64,000 nt of DNA from Actinoplanes ianthinogenes (GTDB lineage Bacteria; Actinomycetota; Actinomycetes; Mycobacteriales; Micromonosporaceae). Below the pieces are notes generated by a model. That model saw nothing but the letters and a program-made list of their open reading frames with translations. It searched no databases and was not told the origin of the DNA. A program made the translations under genes and the position numbers. The stretch spans positions 6,759,501 to 6,823,500 of the forward strand of contig NZ_AP023356.1 of the NCBI RefSeq assembly GCF_018324205.1, written 5' to 3'. Below are positions 8,790-16,738 of this stretch, piece by piece (position 1 is the first letter of the stretch; each line of letters starts with the position of its first letter).

Positions 8790-10358
8790 CTAGTGCCCTT
8801 GCTGCCCCCAGGCCCGGTCCAGCGCCACGGCGAGCCGGCGCAACCACGGCAGCTCGTGCGGCTCGGCGACCAGCTCCGGGTACTCCTGGAAGAAGTTGTC
8901 CCACTGGATGTCCGGCCAGCTCAGCACCGACTCGGCGGTGAACCGGTCGGCCTCGTCGCCCAGCTCCGGGCGCATCAGGTCACGGACCAGCGCGAGGTCG
9001 ACGGTGGTCCGCTCGGCGAGCAGCACCGCGTCGTACAGATCCTTGCCCTGCGGGTAGCAGTCGGTGGCGAGCCACAACAGTTTCCAGGCCAGGGACAGCC
9101 CGGCGGTGGCGGCCAGGACCGGCTGCCGCTGGCCGGGCAGGGTGATCGGCTCCGGCGGGATCGGCAACTCCTCGCCGAACACGATGTCGACCTGCACCGC
9201 GCCCTCCGGGATCCGCGACCCGGTGAACGGGATCACCAGGCGGCGGCCGTCGGCCCGCTCGTAGGTCCAGATCGCGGACTGCTCGACGCGATCCGGGCGC
9301 AGCCCGGCGCCGGGCCGCGCGGCCAGGTCGGCGACGATGCCGTCGAGCAGCGCCCGCGCCTGCGGGCTGCCGCTGGTGATCGAGGCCGGGGTGACCACGA
9401 AGTCCAGGTCCCCCGGCTCGCGGGCGGCCGCGCCGGCCCAGGCCGGCATCGTGACGCTGCCGCGCAGCACCAGCGACCGGCTCCAGGAACCGCCGGCCAG
9501 CACCGAGAGCACATGGTCCAGCGCGGCCCGCCGGGCGGCCCGCCAGCGCTCGCCCTCCAGCGGATTGCCGAAGATCGGCTCACCGGCCCGATAGGCGTCC
9601 GGATGCTGCTTGAGCGCGGGGTCGAAGACCAGGCCCTGCTGGGTGCCCGGCACCGGGTGGTAGGTCGCCGGGAAGTCGCGGCGCCGGGGCGGAGCGATCC
9701 GGTCCAGCGCAAGCGCCCGGCCCGTGGTGGTCGCGGACCGGGGCAGCCAGCCGTCGTCCAGCCGCAGGTTGTCGTCGTGCACCACGTACTCCTGCTCGAC
9801 GGAGACGATCTCGTGGCCGGCCTCGCGCAGGGCGGTGACCAGCCGGTCGAGGCGCTGCGAGGCGGTGTCCCGGCCGACCTGGTGACAGCGCTGATTGACG
9901 AAGCGGGTCTCGGTGCCGTCGGCGGAGCGCTGTCGCGCGTTGCGGGAGAGGCGGGCGCCGTGCGGCTCGACCAGGTCGGTGATCGCGATCAGGTCGGCGA
10001 CCCCGGCGGGCAGGCGCAGCTTGAGGTGATGCTCGAAATACCGATACGCCGGCTCGTCGCGGGCGGCCTCGTCGTGCTGCGGCACGCCGGCGGCCCACGG
10101 AGCCGCCTCGATCTTGCTGCGGATCGGGTCCATCCCGGCCACCCGCAGCCAGTGGCACCACTGGTGGACGGTGGCGAGCTGCTCGGTGAGGGTGCCGCTG
10201 CCGTGCAGGGTGAGCATCGGCTGGGACATCGACGTGCCCCGGTCCAGCTCGATGTGCAGGAACGTGACACCGTGCTCCGCGGCGAACGCGGCCAGGCCGT
10301 CGGCCTGTCCGGGATAGACCGTCAGGTGCGTCTCGAAGTCCCCCGATATCTCTGTCAC
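8790..10358 (-). CDS. Duplicated unknown domain fused to AbiEii-like nucleotidyltransferase
   Basis: 522 residues from GTG 10358. The C-terminal half (about 275-500) is a polymerase-beta-type nucleotidyltransferase of the AbiEii/AbiGii kind: LRGSVTM (about 298) then GDLDF (Asp317, Asp319) and VQVDIVFG (Asp391). The N-terminal 200 residues look like two copies of one alpha/beta unit. The first starts FETHLTV (about residue 8) and the second FEHHLKL (about 108), each followed by an Arg-rich loop, a helix and a Lys/Glu strand end (SKIEAA, SVEQEY). No AbiEi antitoxin is adjacent. The function is unknown: toxin-like NTase or RNA-modifying enzyme are both possible. GTG 10358 is preferred to ATG 10388 because TACCCT sits 7 nt upstream. 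Confidence 0.75.
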   Translation of the reverse strand: MTEISGDFETHLTVYPGQADGLAAFAAEHGVTFLHIELDRGTSMSQPMLTLHGSGTLTEQLATVHQWCHWLRVAGMDPIRSKIEAAPWAAGVPQHDEAARDEPAYRYFEHHLKLRLPAGVADLIAITDLVEPHGARLSRNARQRSADGTETRFVNQRCHQVGRDTASQRLDRLVTALREAGHEIVSVEQEYVVHDDNLRLDDGWLPRSATTTGRALALDRIAPPRRRDFPATYHPVPGTQQGLVFDPALKQHPDAYRAGEPIFGNPLEGERWRAARRAALDHVLSVLAGGSWSRSLVLRGSVTMPAWAGAAAREPGDLDFVVTPASITSGSPQARALLDGIVADLAARPGAGLRPDRVEQSAIWTYERADGRRLVIPFTGSRIPEGAVQVDIVFGEELPIPPEPITLPGQRQPVLAATAGLSLAWKLLWLATDCYPQGKDLYDAVLLAERTTVDLALVRDLMRPELGDEADRFTAESVLSWPDIQWDNFFQEYPELVAEPHELPWLRRLAVALDRAWGQQGH

Positions 10359-10365
10359 GGCGGTC

Positions 10366-10371
10366 AGGGTA
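10366..10371 (-). promoter_or_regulatory. -10 box, leaderless start of the NTase gene
   Basis: TACCCT on the minus strand followed by 7 nt and GTG 10358. No ribosome site is visible. Confidence 0.45.
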
Positions 10372-10416
10372 GTCAGGTCCCCCGACATTTCCCGGCCATT
10401 TATCGAGCCTCACGCA

Positions 10417-10422
10417 TAGGAT
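10417..10422 (+). promoter_or_regulatory. -10 box, leaderless start of the hydrolase gene
   Basis: TAGGAT followed by 6 nt and GTG 10429. No Shine-Dalgarno sequence precedes the start. Confidence 0.5.
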
Positions 10423-10428
10423 CCGGGC

Positions 10429-11274
10429 GTGGAAACCTTCGACGCCCCCGATGGCACCCACCTCGCGCTGCACCGCTCCGGCGCCGGTGATCCGCTGGTC
10501 TGCCTGCCCGGCGGCCCGATGCAGGCCGCGGCGTACCTCGACGACCTGGGCGGCCTCGCCGGCCACCGGCTGCTGCTCGTCCCGGACCTGCGCGGCACCG
10601 GCGCCTCCGCGGTCCCGGCCGACCCGGCGACCTATCGCTGTGACCACCAGGTCGGTGACGTCGAGGCGCTCCGCGAGCACGCCGGTCTGGACCGCTTCGA
10701 CCTGCTCGGACACTCGGCCGGGGCGACGATCGCGCTGCTCTACGCGACCCGGCACCCGGACCGGGTCCGCCGCCTGGTGCTGGTCAACCCGAGCCCGCGC
10801 GCGGTCGGCCTGGAGATCACCGACCTGGACCGCCGGCAGGTCGCCGAGGAGCGCCGCGGCGAGCCGTGGTTCCCGGAGGCGTTCGCCGCCCTGGAACGCA
10901 TCCAGTCCGGCCAGGCGACCCCGGCCGACGGCCGGGCGCTGGCGCCGTTCATCTACGGCCGCTGGGACGCCGAGACCCAGGCCTATTCGGCCCGCGAGGC
11001 AGGCCAGAAGAACCGGTTGGCGGCCGCGGCCTACTACGCCGAGGGCGCTTTCAACCCTCTTTCCGTACGGTCGCAGCTCGCCGGATTACCCGCACCCGTC
11101 CTGCTCATCTCGGGCGAGGTCGACCTCCAGCTGCCGCCGAAAGCCGCCGCGGAGTACGCCGGGCTGTTCCCCCAGGCCGAGCTGGCCATGGTCCCCGGCG
11201 GCGGCCACTTCGCCTGGCTCGACGACGCCGACTGGTTCCGCCAGAAAGTCACCGATTTCCTCCACCGCTCCTGA
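10429..11274 (+). CDS. Alpha/beta-fold hydrolase
   Basis: 281-residue alpha/beta hydrolase resembling proline iminopeptidases and related esterases. The nucleophile elbow is GHSAG (Ser96), the acid lies in LLISGEVDLQLP and the catalytic His in PGGGHFAWLDD. The oxyanion region CLPGGPMQA is also present. Substrate cannot be assigned. It is divergent from the nucleotidyltransferase gene with 70 bp between starts, and the short gap holds a -10 box for each. Confidence 0.85.
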   Translation: METFDAPDGTHLALHRSGAGDPLVCLPGGPMQAAAYLDDLGGLAGHRLLLVPDLRGTGASAVPADPATYRCDHQVGDVEALREHAGLDRFDLLGHSAGATIALLYATRHPDRVRRLVLVNPSPRAVGLEITDLDRRQVAEERRGEPWFPEAFAALERIQSGQATPADGRALAPFIYGRWDAETQAYSAREAGQKNRLAAAAYYAEGAFNPLSVRSQLAGLPAPVLLISGEVDLQLPPKAAAEYAGLFPQAELAMVPGGGHFAWLDDADWFRQKVTDFLHRS

Positions 11275-11297
11275 CCGGACCCGGCTGGACGACACAG

Positions 11298-11597
11298 CTA
11301 ACCGGAAGAGGCCTCAGCAGACCCGACGGCCGCGCCCTCGAGCACCAGGCCCGGCAGCCCGCACACCGCGCACTCCTGCGCGTCCCACCACGCTTGATCC
11401 TCACCATCCGCGACGTGGCAGGCCTCTCGGAAATCAGCGCCGCAGGAGCATTCCGTGCCCAGCCGCGTCCGGTGCAAGTGGTGACCGGCGTGACCCGGGC
11501 GATCGAGAGCCAGCGGACGCTCACGCTCGGCTATCTGCCGCGCCGCACGGCCATGAGCACGCGCAGCCATTCTCTGTTCCCACCCGCCGGCACTCAT
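11298..11597 (-). CDS. Small cysteine-rich hypothetical protein
   Basis: 99 residues, not recognised. The C-terminal half has paired cysteines (CSCG, Cys in EACHVAD, CAVCG), suggesting a zinc-ribbon or metal site. Third-position GC is lower than in neighbours (roughly three quarters) but still coding-like. It starts 22 nt after the MFS gene on the same strand and could be co-transcribed with it. The real start may be internal, and the gene could also be degenerate. Confidence 0.45.
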   Translation of the reverse strand: MSAGGWEQRMAARAHGRAARQIAERERPLALDRPGHAGHHLHRTRLGTECSCGADFREACHVADGEDQAWWDAQECAVCGLPGLVLEGAAVGSAEASSG

Positions 11598-11619
11598 GCG
11601 GTTACGGTAGTCGGGGCGG

Positions 11620-12864
11620 CTACTTGGCGGTGACCAGGGTTTTCGTGGAGACGACGCGGTGTTCGTCGAGAGAGCGCCAGACGGAGAACAGGAACGGGGA
11701 GAGGGTGACCGCCAGATAGCCGATGGCGGCCAGCAGGGCGCCGGTGCGCAGGCCCAGCTCGTCGGCGGCCCAGCCGCCGAGGACGCCGCCGAGCGGGATG
11801 CCGGCCCAGGAGAAGGCGATCAGGACGCTCATCACACGGCCCTGGACGCGGGTCGGGACGCGTTCGTAGACGGCGGCGAGCAGGATCGGGTTGATCGTCG
11901 ACATCAGGGCGCCGGCCAGCGCGGCCACCGCGAGGACCAGCCATAATCGGTCGGTCAGGGCGAGTGCGAACAGCTGGGCGGGGCCGCCGGCCAGGAAGCA
12001 GACGGCGAACGTGGTGCGGCGCGGCAGGCGGGGTGCGATCACCGTCCAGAGCAGGTTGCCGGCCACCGCGCCGATGCCGAACGCGCTGCCCAGCACCCCG
12101 AGGGCGGCCGGGCCGTGCGGTCCCTCGCGCACCCACACCGGCACGAACACCGTGGCGAACGCCTGGTCGAAGAGGTTCGTGGCGAACAGCATCGACATGA
12201 TCCCGATGATCAGGCGGTCCTCACGGACGTACCGGAAACCGCAGCGCAGGGCCGCGGCGTATCCGCCCTCCTCGTCCTCGGCGGCGTGGTGGCCGGTGGA
12301 ACCGGCCTTGACGTAGACCGTGATCAGCAGCGCGCAGAGACCGAACGTGGCCGCGTCGACCAGCAGCACCCGGGCCGGGCCGATCGCGGCGACCAGCAGC
12401 CCGGCCAGCGGCAGCCCGAGCAGGGTGGCGGCGCGGCTGATCCCGTCGTAGAGGGTGGTGCCGCGCTCGGTGGTCAGCCCGGCGCCGGCGATCACCCGGG
12501 GCAGCAGGGCGCGCTTGGCGGTGTCGCCGAAGCCGCGCAGTGCGCCCGCGAGGGCGATCAGGCCGAGCAGGGTGTGGTAGGGCACCGACTCGGTGCTGGT
12601 GAGGATCGGGATGCCACTGACCGCGAGCAGGCTGGCCGTGTCGGCGGCCACCGCGGTCGGCCGGGGACCGACCCGGTCCACGATCGGGCCGCCGAGCAGG
12701 CCGGCCAGCACGTAGGGGAGCATCTCGGCGAACCCGGCCAGACCGGCCAGGAGCGCCGAATCGGTGCTGGTCAACACCAGCCAGGGCAGTGCCACGAAGG
12801 TGATCCGGCTGCCCAGGAGCGAGATCGCTTCGGCCGCGAGCAGACCGGCCAGCCCGCGCCTCAC
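11620..12864 (-). CDS. MFS transporter
   Basis: 414-residue major facilitator with about twelve hydrophobic segments, of the tetracycline/macrolide-exporter-like branch (opening RRGLAGLLAAEAISLLGSRI, and a typical GRVMSVLIAF segment after the central loop). The central cytoplasmic loop after the sixth helix is Glu/Asp-rich. A drug or metabolite efflux role is inferred from the family only. It is followed by the small cysteine-rich gene. Confidence 0.85.
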   Translation of the reverse strand: MRRGLAGLLAAEAISLLGSRITFVALPWLVLTSTDSALLAGLAGFAEMLPYVLAGLLGGPIVDRVGPRPTAVAADTASLLAVSGIPILTSTESVPYHTLLGLIALAGALRGFGDTAKRALLPRVIAGAGLTTERGTTLYDGISRAATLLGLPLAGLLVAAIGPARVLLVDAATFGLCALLITVYVKAGSTGHHAAEDEEGGYAAALRCGFRYVREDRLIIGIMSMLFATNLFDQAFATVFVPVWVREGPHGPAALGVLGSAFGIGAVAGNLLWTVIAPRLPRRTTFAVCFLAGGPAQLFALALTDRLWLVLAVAALAGALMSTINPILLAAVYERVPTRVQGRVMSVLIAFSWAGIPLGGVLGGWAADELGLRTGALLAAIGYLAVTLSPFLFSVWRSLDEHRVVSTKTLVTAK

Positions 12865-12952
12865 CGCTTATCCAGAGGTCGGAAGGGCATCGACCCAACC
12901 TATCCACCACGCAGAATTCGCGGAAGACGCCGGTCGATATGTTTTCCGGTCG

Positions 12953-13651
12953 TCAGGACGGCGGCAGATGATCGATCACGTTGTAGCGATCGAGTTTCAG
13001 CGCGTTCCCACCATCCGGAAGGAAACGGCTGACCGACGCGTTCCGGACGCTGCCCGCGGATTTCTCCACAGCGGCCACTTGGTCCCAGTCCAAGTCTTCC
13101 AGAACGGCCCGGGTCATCAGCACCACCGAATCGTGCGCGACCACCACGATGCGCCGATCGGCGTGGTCCCGGTGCAGATCCCTCAAAAAGGAGGAGAGCC
13201 GGATCCGGATGTCGGCGAACGACTCACCGCCCGGTGGCCGGTATTCGTACAAGCCGGCCTCGGCGAACCGGGCCGCCTCCGCCGGGAAACGGGCCGCGAC
13301 CGCGGCCCGGGTGAGCATTTCCAGATCGCCGAGGAGCCGATCGACAAGACGATCGTCGGTACGCGGTGCGGGAAGCGGGACGCCGGCGGCCGCGGCGGCG
13401 TGCCGCCAGGTCTCCCGGGCCCGCAGGTACGGCGAGGTGACGACGACCTCGGGACGGCGGTCCGCGGGCCGCGCGGCCAGCCAGGTGCCGACGGCTCGGG
13501 CCTGCTCGACGCCGAGATCGGTGAGCGGGACCTCGGCGTCCCGGCCGCTCAGCTCGACCTCCAGCAGGTTCTGCGCGTCGGCGTCCGCGAAGGCGACGTT
13601 GGCCAGGCTCTGCCCGTGCCGGATCAGGATCAGTTCGGCGACCACACCCAT
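12953..13651 (-). CDS. Histidine phosphatase family protein
   Basis: 232-residue phosphoglycerate-mutase-like phosphatase. The RHGQS motif with the phospho-accepting His is at residues 11-15. The second His lies in VVAHDSV and the acid region in YRPPGGESFADI. Substrate unknown. ATG 13651 is chosen over the 36-nt longer frame because TAGGGT lies 7 nt before it and the protein then begins MGVVAELILIRHGQS, as usual. It is divergent from the P-loop kinase gene. Confidence 0.85.
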   Translation of the reverse strand: MGVVAELILIRHGQSLANVAFADADAQNLLEVELSGRDAEVPLTDLGVEQARAVGTWLAARPADRRPEVVVTSPYLRARETWRHAAAAAGVPLPAPRTDDRLVDRLLGDLEMLTRAAVAARFPAEAARFAEAGLYEYRPPGGESFADIRIRLSSFLRDLHRDHADRRIVVVAHDSVVLMTRAVLEDLDWDQVAAVEKSAGSVRNASVSRFLPDGGNALKLDRYNVIDHLPPS

Positions 13652-13658
13652 GATCTGG

Positions 13659-13664
13659 ACCCTA
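13659..13664 (-). promoter_or_regulatory. -10 box, leaderless start of the histidine phosphatase
   Basis: TAGGGT on the minus strand, then 7 nt, then ATG 13651. It settles the start choice. Confidence 0.5.
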
Positions 13665-13695
13665 GCGGCGGCCTCCCGCGCCCGCATGCCGGCGA

Positions 13696-13701
13696 TACCA
13701 T
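13696..13701 (+). promoter_or_regulatory. -10 box, leaderless start of the P-loop kinase
   Basis: TACCAT followed by 6 nt and ATG 13708. No ribosome binding site is seen. Confidence 0.5.
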
Positions 13702-13707
13702 CCGGCG

Positions 13708-14217
13708 ATGCCCAGGTTGATCGTGGTGAACGGCCCGGCCGGGACCGGGAAGTCCACCCTCGCCCGGCGGTTCGCCGAGGAGCATCCGCTGACCCTGAAC
13801 CTGGACGTCGACCGGATCCGGGACCTGATCGGCGGGTGGCGGGAGCGGCCGGGGGAGGCCGGGCTGCTGGCCCGGGCGGTGGTGCTGGCCGGGGCTCGGG
13901 CGCACCTGCTGGCCGGGCATGACGTGATCGTTCCGCAGTTGCTGGCCCGGCCCGAGTTCCTGGAGCAGGCCGCGGAGCTGGCGGGTGCGGTGGGCGCCGA
14001 GTTCCACGAGATCGTGCTGATGGACAGCCGGGAGAACGCGCTGCGGCGGTGGGCGGCGCGGGAGGGCGTGGTGACCGCGGAGGCGCGGGCTGACGTGGCG
14101 GCGCTGTACGACCGGTTGCTGGCGCTGCTCGGGTCGCGGCCGGGCGCGCGGGTGGTGCCCAGTCATGAGGGGCAGATCGACCGGACCTATCAGGCGGTCC
14201 TGGACCAGCTGGGCTGA
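13708..14217 (+). CDS. AAA/P-loop kinase-like protein
   Basis: 169 residues. Walker A is NGPAGTGKST near the N-terminus, followed by LNLDVDRIRD and a C-terminal DRTYQAVLDQLG helix. The pattern fits small zeta-toxin or chloramphenicol-phosphotransferase-like kinases that phosphorylate small molecules. Substrate not predictable. Divergent from the histidine phosphatase gene with a 56-bp gap. Confidence 0.78.
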   Translation: MPRLIVVNGPAGTGKSTLARRFAEEHPLTLNLDVDRIRDLIGGWRERPGEAGLLARAVVLAGARAHLLAGHDVIVPQLLARPEFLEQAAELAGAVGAEFHEIVLMDSRENALRRWAAREGVVTAEARADVAALYDRLLALLGSRPGARVVPSHEGQIDRTYQAVLDQLG

Positions 14218-14287
14218 TGGCCCCGGGACGTGGTGCGGCGGTGAAATTCGGTGGCTCGGGAGAATGGCGGGTGGCAATGATGGCGGC

Positions 14288-14395
14288 GTGACTGAGCTGA
14301 TGGCCTTCCTCGCTGTATCTGTCGCCGCGGCCGAACGGGCCGGGCGACAGCAGAAGGCCGTCCGGGGAACGGCGGTGCCGAAGCAGCGGTCATGA
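14288..14395 (+). CDS. 35-residue ORF translationally coupled to lysE-type gene
   Basis: A GTG-started frame encoding 35 residues (MTELMAFLAVSVAAAER then a basic tail) that ends in TGA overlapping the ATG of the transporter gene by four bases. It could be a small protein or a leader peptide that couples translation. It is not recognised, and chance cannot be excluded for so short a frame. Confidence 0.35.
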   Translation: MTELMAFLAVSVAAAERAGRQQKAVRGTAVPKQRS

Positions 14396-14994
14396 GCGCC
14401 CCGTTCCTGGCCGGCGTGGTCGCCGGCTACGGGATCGCGGTGCCGGTCGGTGCGATCGGGGCGTTGATCGCGGGCCTGAGCGCGCGCACGTCGCTGCGGG
14501 TCGGTGCGGCGGCCGGGATGGGCGCGGCCACGGCGGACGGGATCTACGCCGCCGTCGCGGTGGCCGGCGGCTCCGCGGTCGCCGGGGTGATCGCGCCGGT
14601 GGCCGGGCCGCTGCGGTGGGTCGGTGCGCTGGTGCTGCTGGCGCTGGCCGGGTGGACCGCCTGGGGCGCCGTTCGCGGGCCGGGCTCCGGGGCTCGGGAG
14701 GAGCGGCCGACCACGGCTTGGCGGGCGTATGCCGGGATTCTCGGGCTGACCCTGCTGAACCCGGCCACGGTGATCTACTTCGCGGCGCTGGTGCTGGGTA
14801 GTGGAGGTGCCGGCGGCGGGATCTGGTTCGTGGCCGGGGCGTTCCTCGCCTCGGCGAGCTGGCAACTGCTGATCGCCGGGGGCGGGTCGCTGATCGGGCG
14901 GCTGCTGACCGGGCCGCGCGGGCGGTTGGTGACGGCGTTGACGTCCAGCGTGGTGATCGCGGTGCTGGCGGTGCGATTACTGCTGGATGCCTGA
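14392..14994 (+). CDS. LysE family exporter
   Basis: 200-residue membrane protein with about six hydrophobic segments, matching the LysE/RhtB amino-acid exporter family (VAGYGIAVPVGAIGALI at the N-terminus, GLTLLNPATVIYF in the middle). It probably exports an amino acid or similar solute; the substrate is unknown. The stop is followed by a strong terminator. Confidence 0.85.
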   Translation: MSAPFLAGVVAGYGIAVPVGAIGALIAGLSARTSLRVGAAAGMGAATADGIYAAVAVAGGSAVAGVIAPVAGPLRWVGALVLLALAGWTAWGAVRGPGSGAREERPTTAWRAYAGILGLTLLNPATVIYFAALVLGSGGAGGGIWFVAGAFLASASWQLLIAGGGSLIGRLLTGPRGRLVTALTSSVVIAVLAVRLLLDA

Positions 14995-15013
14995 CAAAGA
15001 CGGATATGTCATC

Positions 15014-15044
15014 GAGGCCATCGGCTCTGCGAGCCGGTGGCCTC
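15014..15044 (+). terminator. Terminator after the LysE-type gene
   Basis: GAGGCCATCGGCTC (15014-15027), loop TGC, GAGCCGGTGGCCTC (15031-15044): a 14-bp stem with one G-U pair, followed by TTGCTG. The rest of the gap up to 15292 holds nothing I can support. Confidence 0.75.
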
Positions 15045-15292
15045 TTGCTGTGCGGCTCCGGTGGTGAGGAGCGGGGCGCGGGAGAGGCGCGTGGCGGCGG
15101 GCTGGGGGCGATGGCCGGGTGCGGAAGGAGCGGCGAGCACGGCGCGGGGACTGGGGTGCGGCGGGTCACCGTGGGCATCGAGCCGGGACTCAGCCCGGCG
15201 GTCGCCGGGCGGAGCTGGAGGGGAGCGGACATCGCGGGTAGGCACGGGCGGGGGTGGTGCGCTTGGGGAGGGGTGAAGCGTACAAAAGTGGG

Positions 15293-16006
15293 TTAAAGGT
15301 GTTTGGCGGCCTCTCGGATCGACAACGGCGAGAGGTGGGCGGACTCGGTGGTCAGGTAGGCGCGGACGGCTTGCGGGTTGGTGCGGGCGTAGTGGCGCAG
15401 GGCCCAGCCGATCGCCTTGCGGACGAAGAAGTCCGGGTGGGCGGCCTGGGCGGAGCAGTAGCGGAACAGGCGTTTCTCGTCGGTGGACGGGCCGTAGTGG
15501 AGCTGGTGCAGCAGTGCGGTGCGGATCAGCCACAGGTTGGTGGACTCGGACCAGTCGTCCATCCGGCCGAGCAGGGTGGGGTGGCGGCGGACCAGGCCGC
15601 CGACGAAGCGGGTGGCCAGCGGGTCGACCGTGTCCCACCAGGATTTCGTGGTGATCAGGTCGGCGGTCACCTCCAGGAAGGCGGGGGTGGGGACGGCCGG
15701 GTGGGCAATCAGGTAGTCACAGGCGAACTGGTGGAACTCGCGCTCGTCCCGGGACCAGCAGGCCCGGGCGATCTCGGCCAGGTCGGTCTCGGAGGGGTCC
15801 GGCAGGCCGGTCAGGGCGGTGCGGGCGGCGGCGCGGCGAGTTGGGGCGGACAGGCCGAAGAACGGGAACCGGTCGCGCAGGTAGGCGGCCATCGCGAGGG
15901 CGCGGGCGTCGTCCCGGTGGGCCTCGAAAGCGGTCGTGAGCCGCGCCAGCAGCGTCTCCGCGAGCGGGGTCGCGGAAAGCGGCGTCTGGGGAAGGCTGTC
16001 CGTCAT
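15293..16006 (-). CDS. DNA alkylation repair protein (AlkD-like HEAT repeats)
   Basis: 237-residue all-helical protein of the AlkC/AlkD DNA glycosylase superfamily, which removes alkylated bases using stacked HEAT-like repeats. Diagnostic stretches are KSWWDTVDPLA and FFVRKAIGWALRHYARTNP, including the Trp/Asp residues of the active-site cleft. ATG 16006 is preferred to 16036, since it sits 7 nt after CAGGAT and the extra residues are not conserved-looking. The gene is divergent from the VLRF1 gene. Confidence 0.85.
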   Translation of the reverse strand: MTDSLPQTPLSATPLAETLLARLTTAFEAHRDDARALAMAAYLRDRFPFFGLSAPTRRAAARTALTGLPDPSETDLAEIARACWSRDEREFHQFACDYLIAHPAVPTPAFLEVTADLITTKSWWDTVDPLATRFVGGLVRRHPTLLGRMDDWSESTNLWLIRTALLHQLHYGPSTDEKRLFRYCSAQAAHPDFFVRKAIGWALRHYARTNPQAVRAYLTTESAHLSPLSIREAAKHL

Positions 16007-16025
16007 GCCGGGGATCCTGCCACCG

Positions 16026-16031
16026 TAGTCT
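16026..16031 (+). promoter_or_regulatory. -10 box, leaderless start of the VLRF1 gene
   Basis: TAGTCT followed by 7 nt and ATG 16039. No ribosome binding site is present. Confidence 0.5.
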
Positions 16032-16038
16032 GACAAGA

Positions 16039-16671
16039 ATGGGTGAACGGGCGGCGGCCGGCGGCGGGAAATGGGTGGATGTCGCGCCGGAGCGGCTGCC
16101 TCGGTGGCTGGCGAACTTCGCGACCCGGCACGGGGAGTATCGGGAGGACGGGCTGACTCTGGTCGCCGCGGACGGGGCGGTGGCGACGTTGCACGCGCCG
16201 CCCGGGGTGGCGGCGGCCGGGACGGTGAGCGAGCTCGTCCGGGAGGCGCAGGCCTCGCGGCGGCTGGGGCTGTTGCTGGCGCGTAAGGGTGCGGTCGCGG
16301 TCGGGGTGGCGGACGGGACCGAGCTGGTCGCCTCCAAGGTGGACACCCACTATGTGCAGGGGCGGACAGCGGCCGGGGGCTGGTCGCAGCAGCGCTTCGC
16401 CCGCCGCCGGGACAACCAGGCCAAGGCGGCGGCCGCTGACGGGGCCGGGATCGTGGGCCGGTTGCTGCTTCCTGAGGTACGCGGGATGGCCGCTCTGGTC
16501 ACCGGCGGCGATCGGACGGCGGTCGACGCGATCCTGGCCGACCGGGCGCTGGCGCCGGTGGCCGCGCTGCGTTCCGGGCGGCTGCTGGAGGTGCCGGAGC
16601 CGCGGCACGCCGTGCTGGTCGCGGCGGTGGCGATGGCCCGCGCGGTCCCGATCCTGATCAGAGAACCCTGA
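16039..16671 (+). CDS. acVLRF1-family peptidyl-tRNA hydrolase
   Basis: 210-residue actinobacterial VLRF1 (Vms1-like release factor) protein. The key stretch is GGWSQQRFARRRDNQ (about 113-127), where Gln117 corresponds to the catalytic glutamine of Vms1-type hydrolases. By family knowledge these cleave nascent chains from tRNA on split large ribosomal subunits, i.e. ribosome quality control. The predicted fold follows the eRF1 domain 2 pattern. It stands alone with its own promoter and ends in a long hairpin shared with the convergent peptidase gene. Confidence 0.82.
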   Translation: MGERAAAGGGKWVDVAPERLPRWLANFATRHGEYREDGLTLVAADGAVATLHAPPGVAAAGTVSELVREAQASRRLGLLLARKGAVAVGVADGTELVASKVDTHYVQGRTAAGGWSQQRFARRRDNQAKAAAADGAGIVGRLLLPEVRGMAALVTGGDRTAVDAILADRALAPVAALRSGRLLEVPEPRHAVLVAAVAMARAVPILIREP

Positions 16672-16677
16672 GACGGC

Positions 16678-16718
16678 TCCGGCCGCCGTCCCGCGCCAGG
16701 TGCGGGTCGGCGGCCGGA
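16678..16718. terminator. Bidirectional terminator hairpin
   Basis: TCCGGCCGCCG (16678-16688) pairs with CGGCGGCCGGA (16708-16718), and inside it CCCGC pairs with GCGGG around GCCAGGT. It lies between two convergent genes, so it can serve both. Confidence 0.75.
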
Positions 16719-16738
16719 TGCTCAGGGGGCGCAAGCGG

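Noticed and set aside
15006..15296. 96-residue plus-strand ORF after the LysE-type gene
   Set aside because: It begins inside the terminator hairpin, is Gly/Arg low-complexity and lacks a ribosome site.
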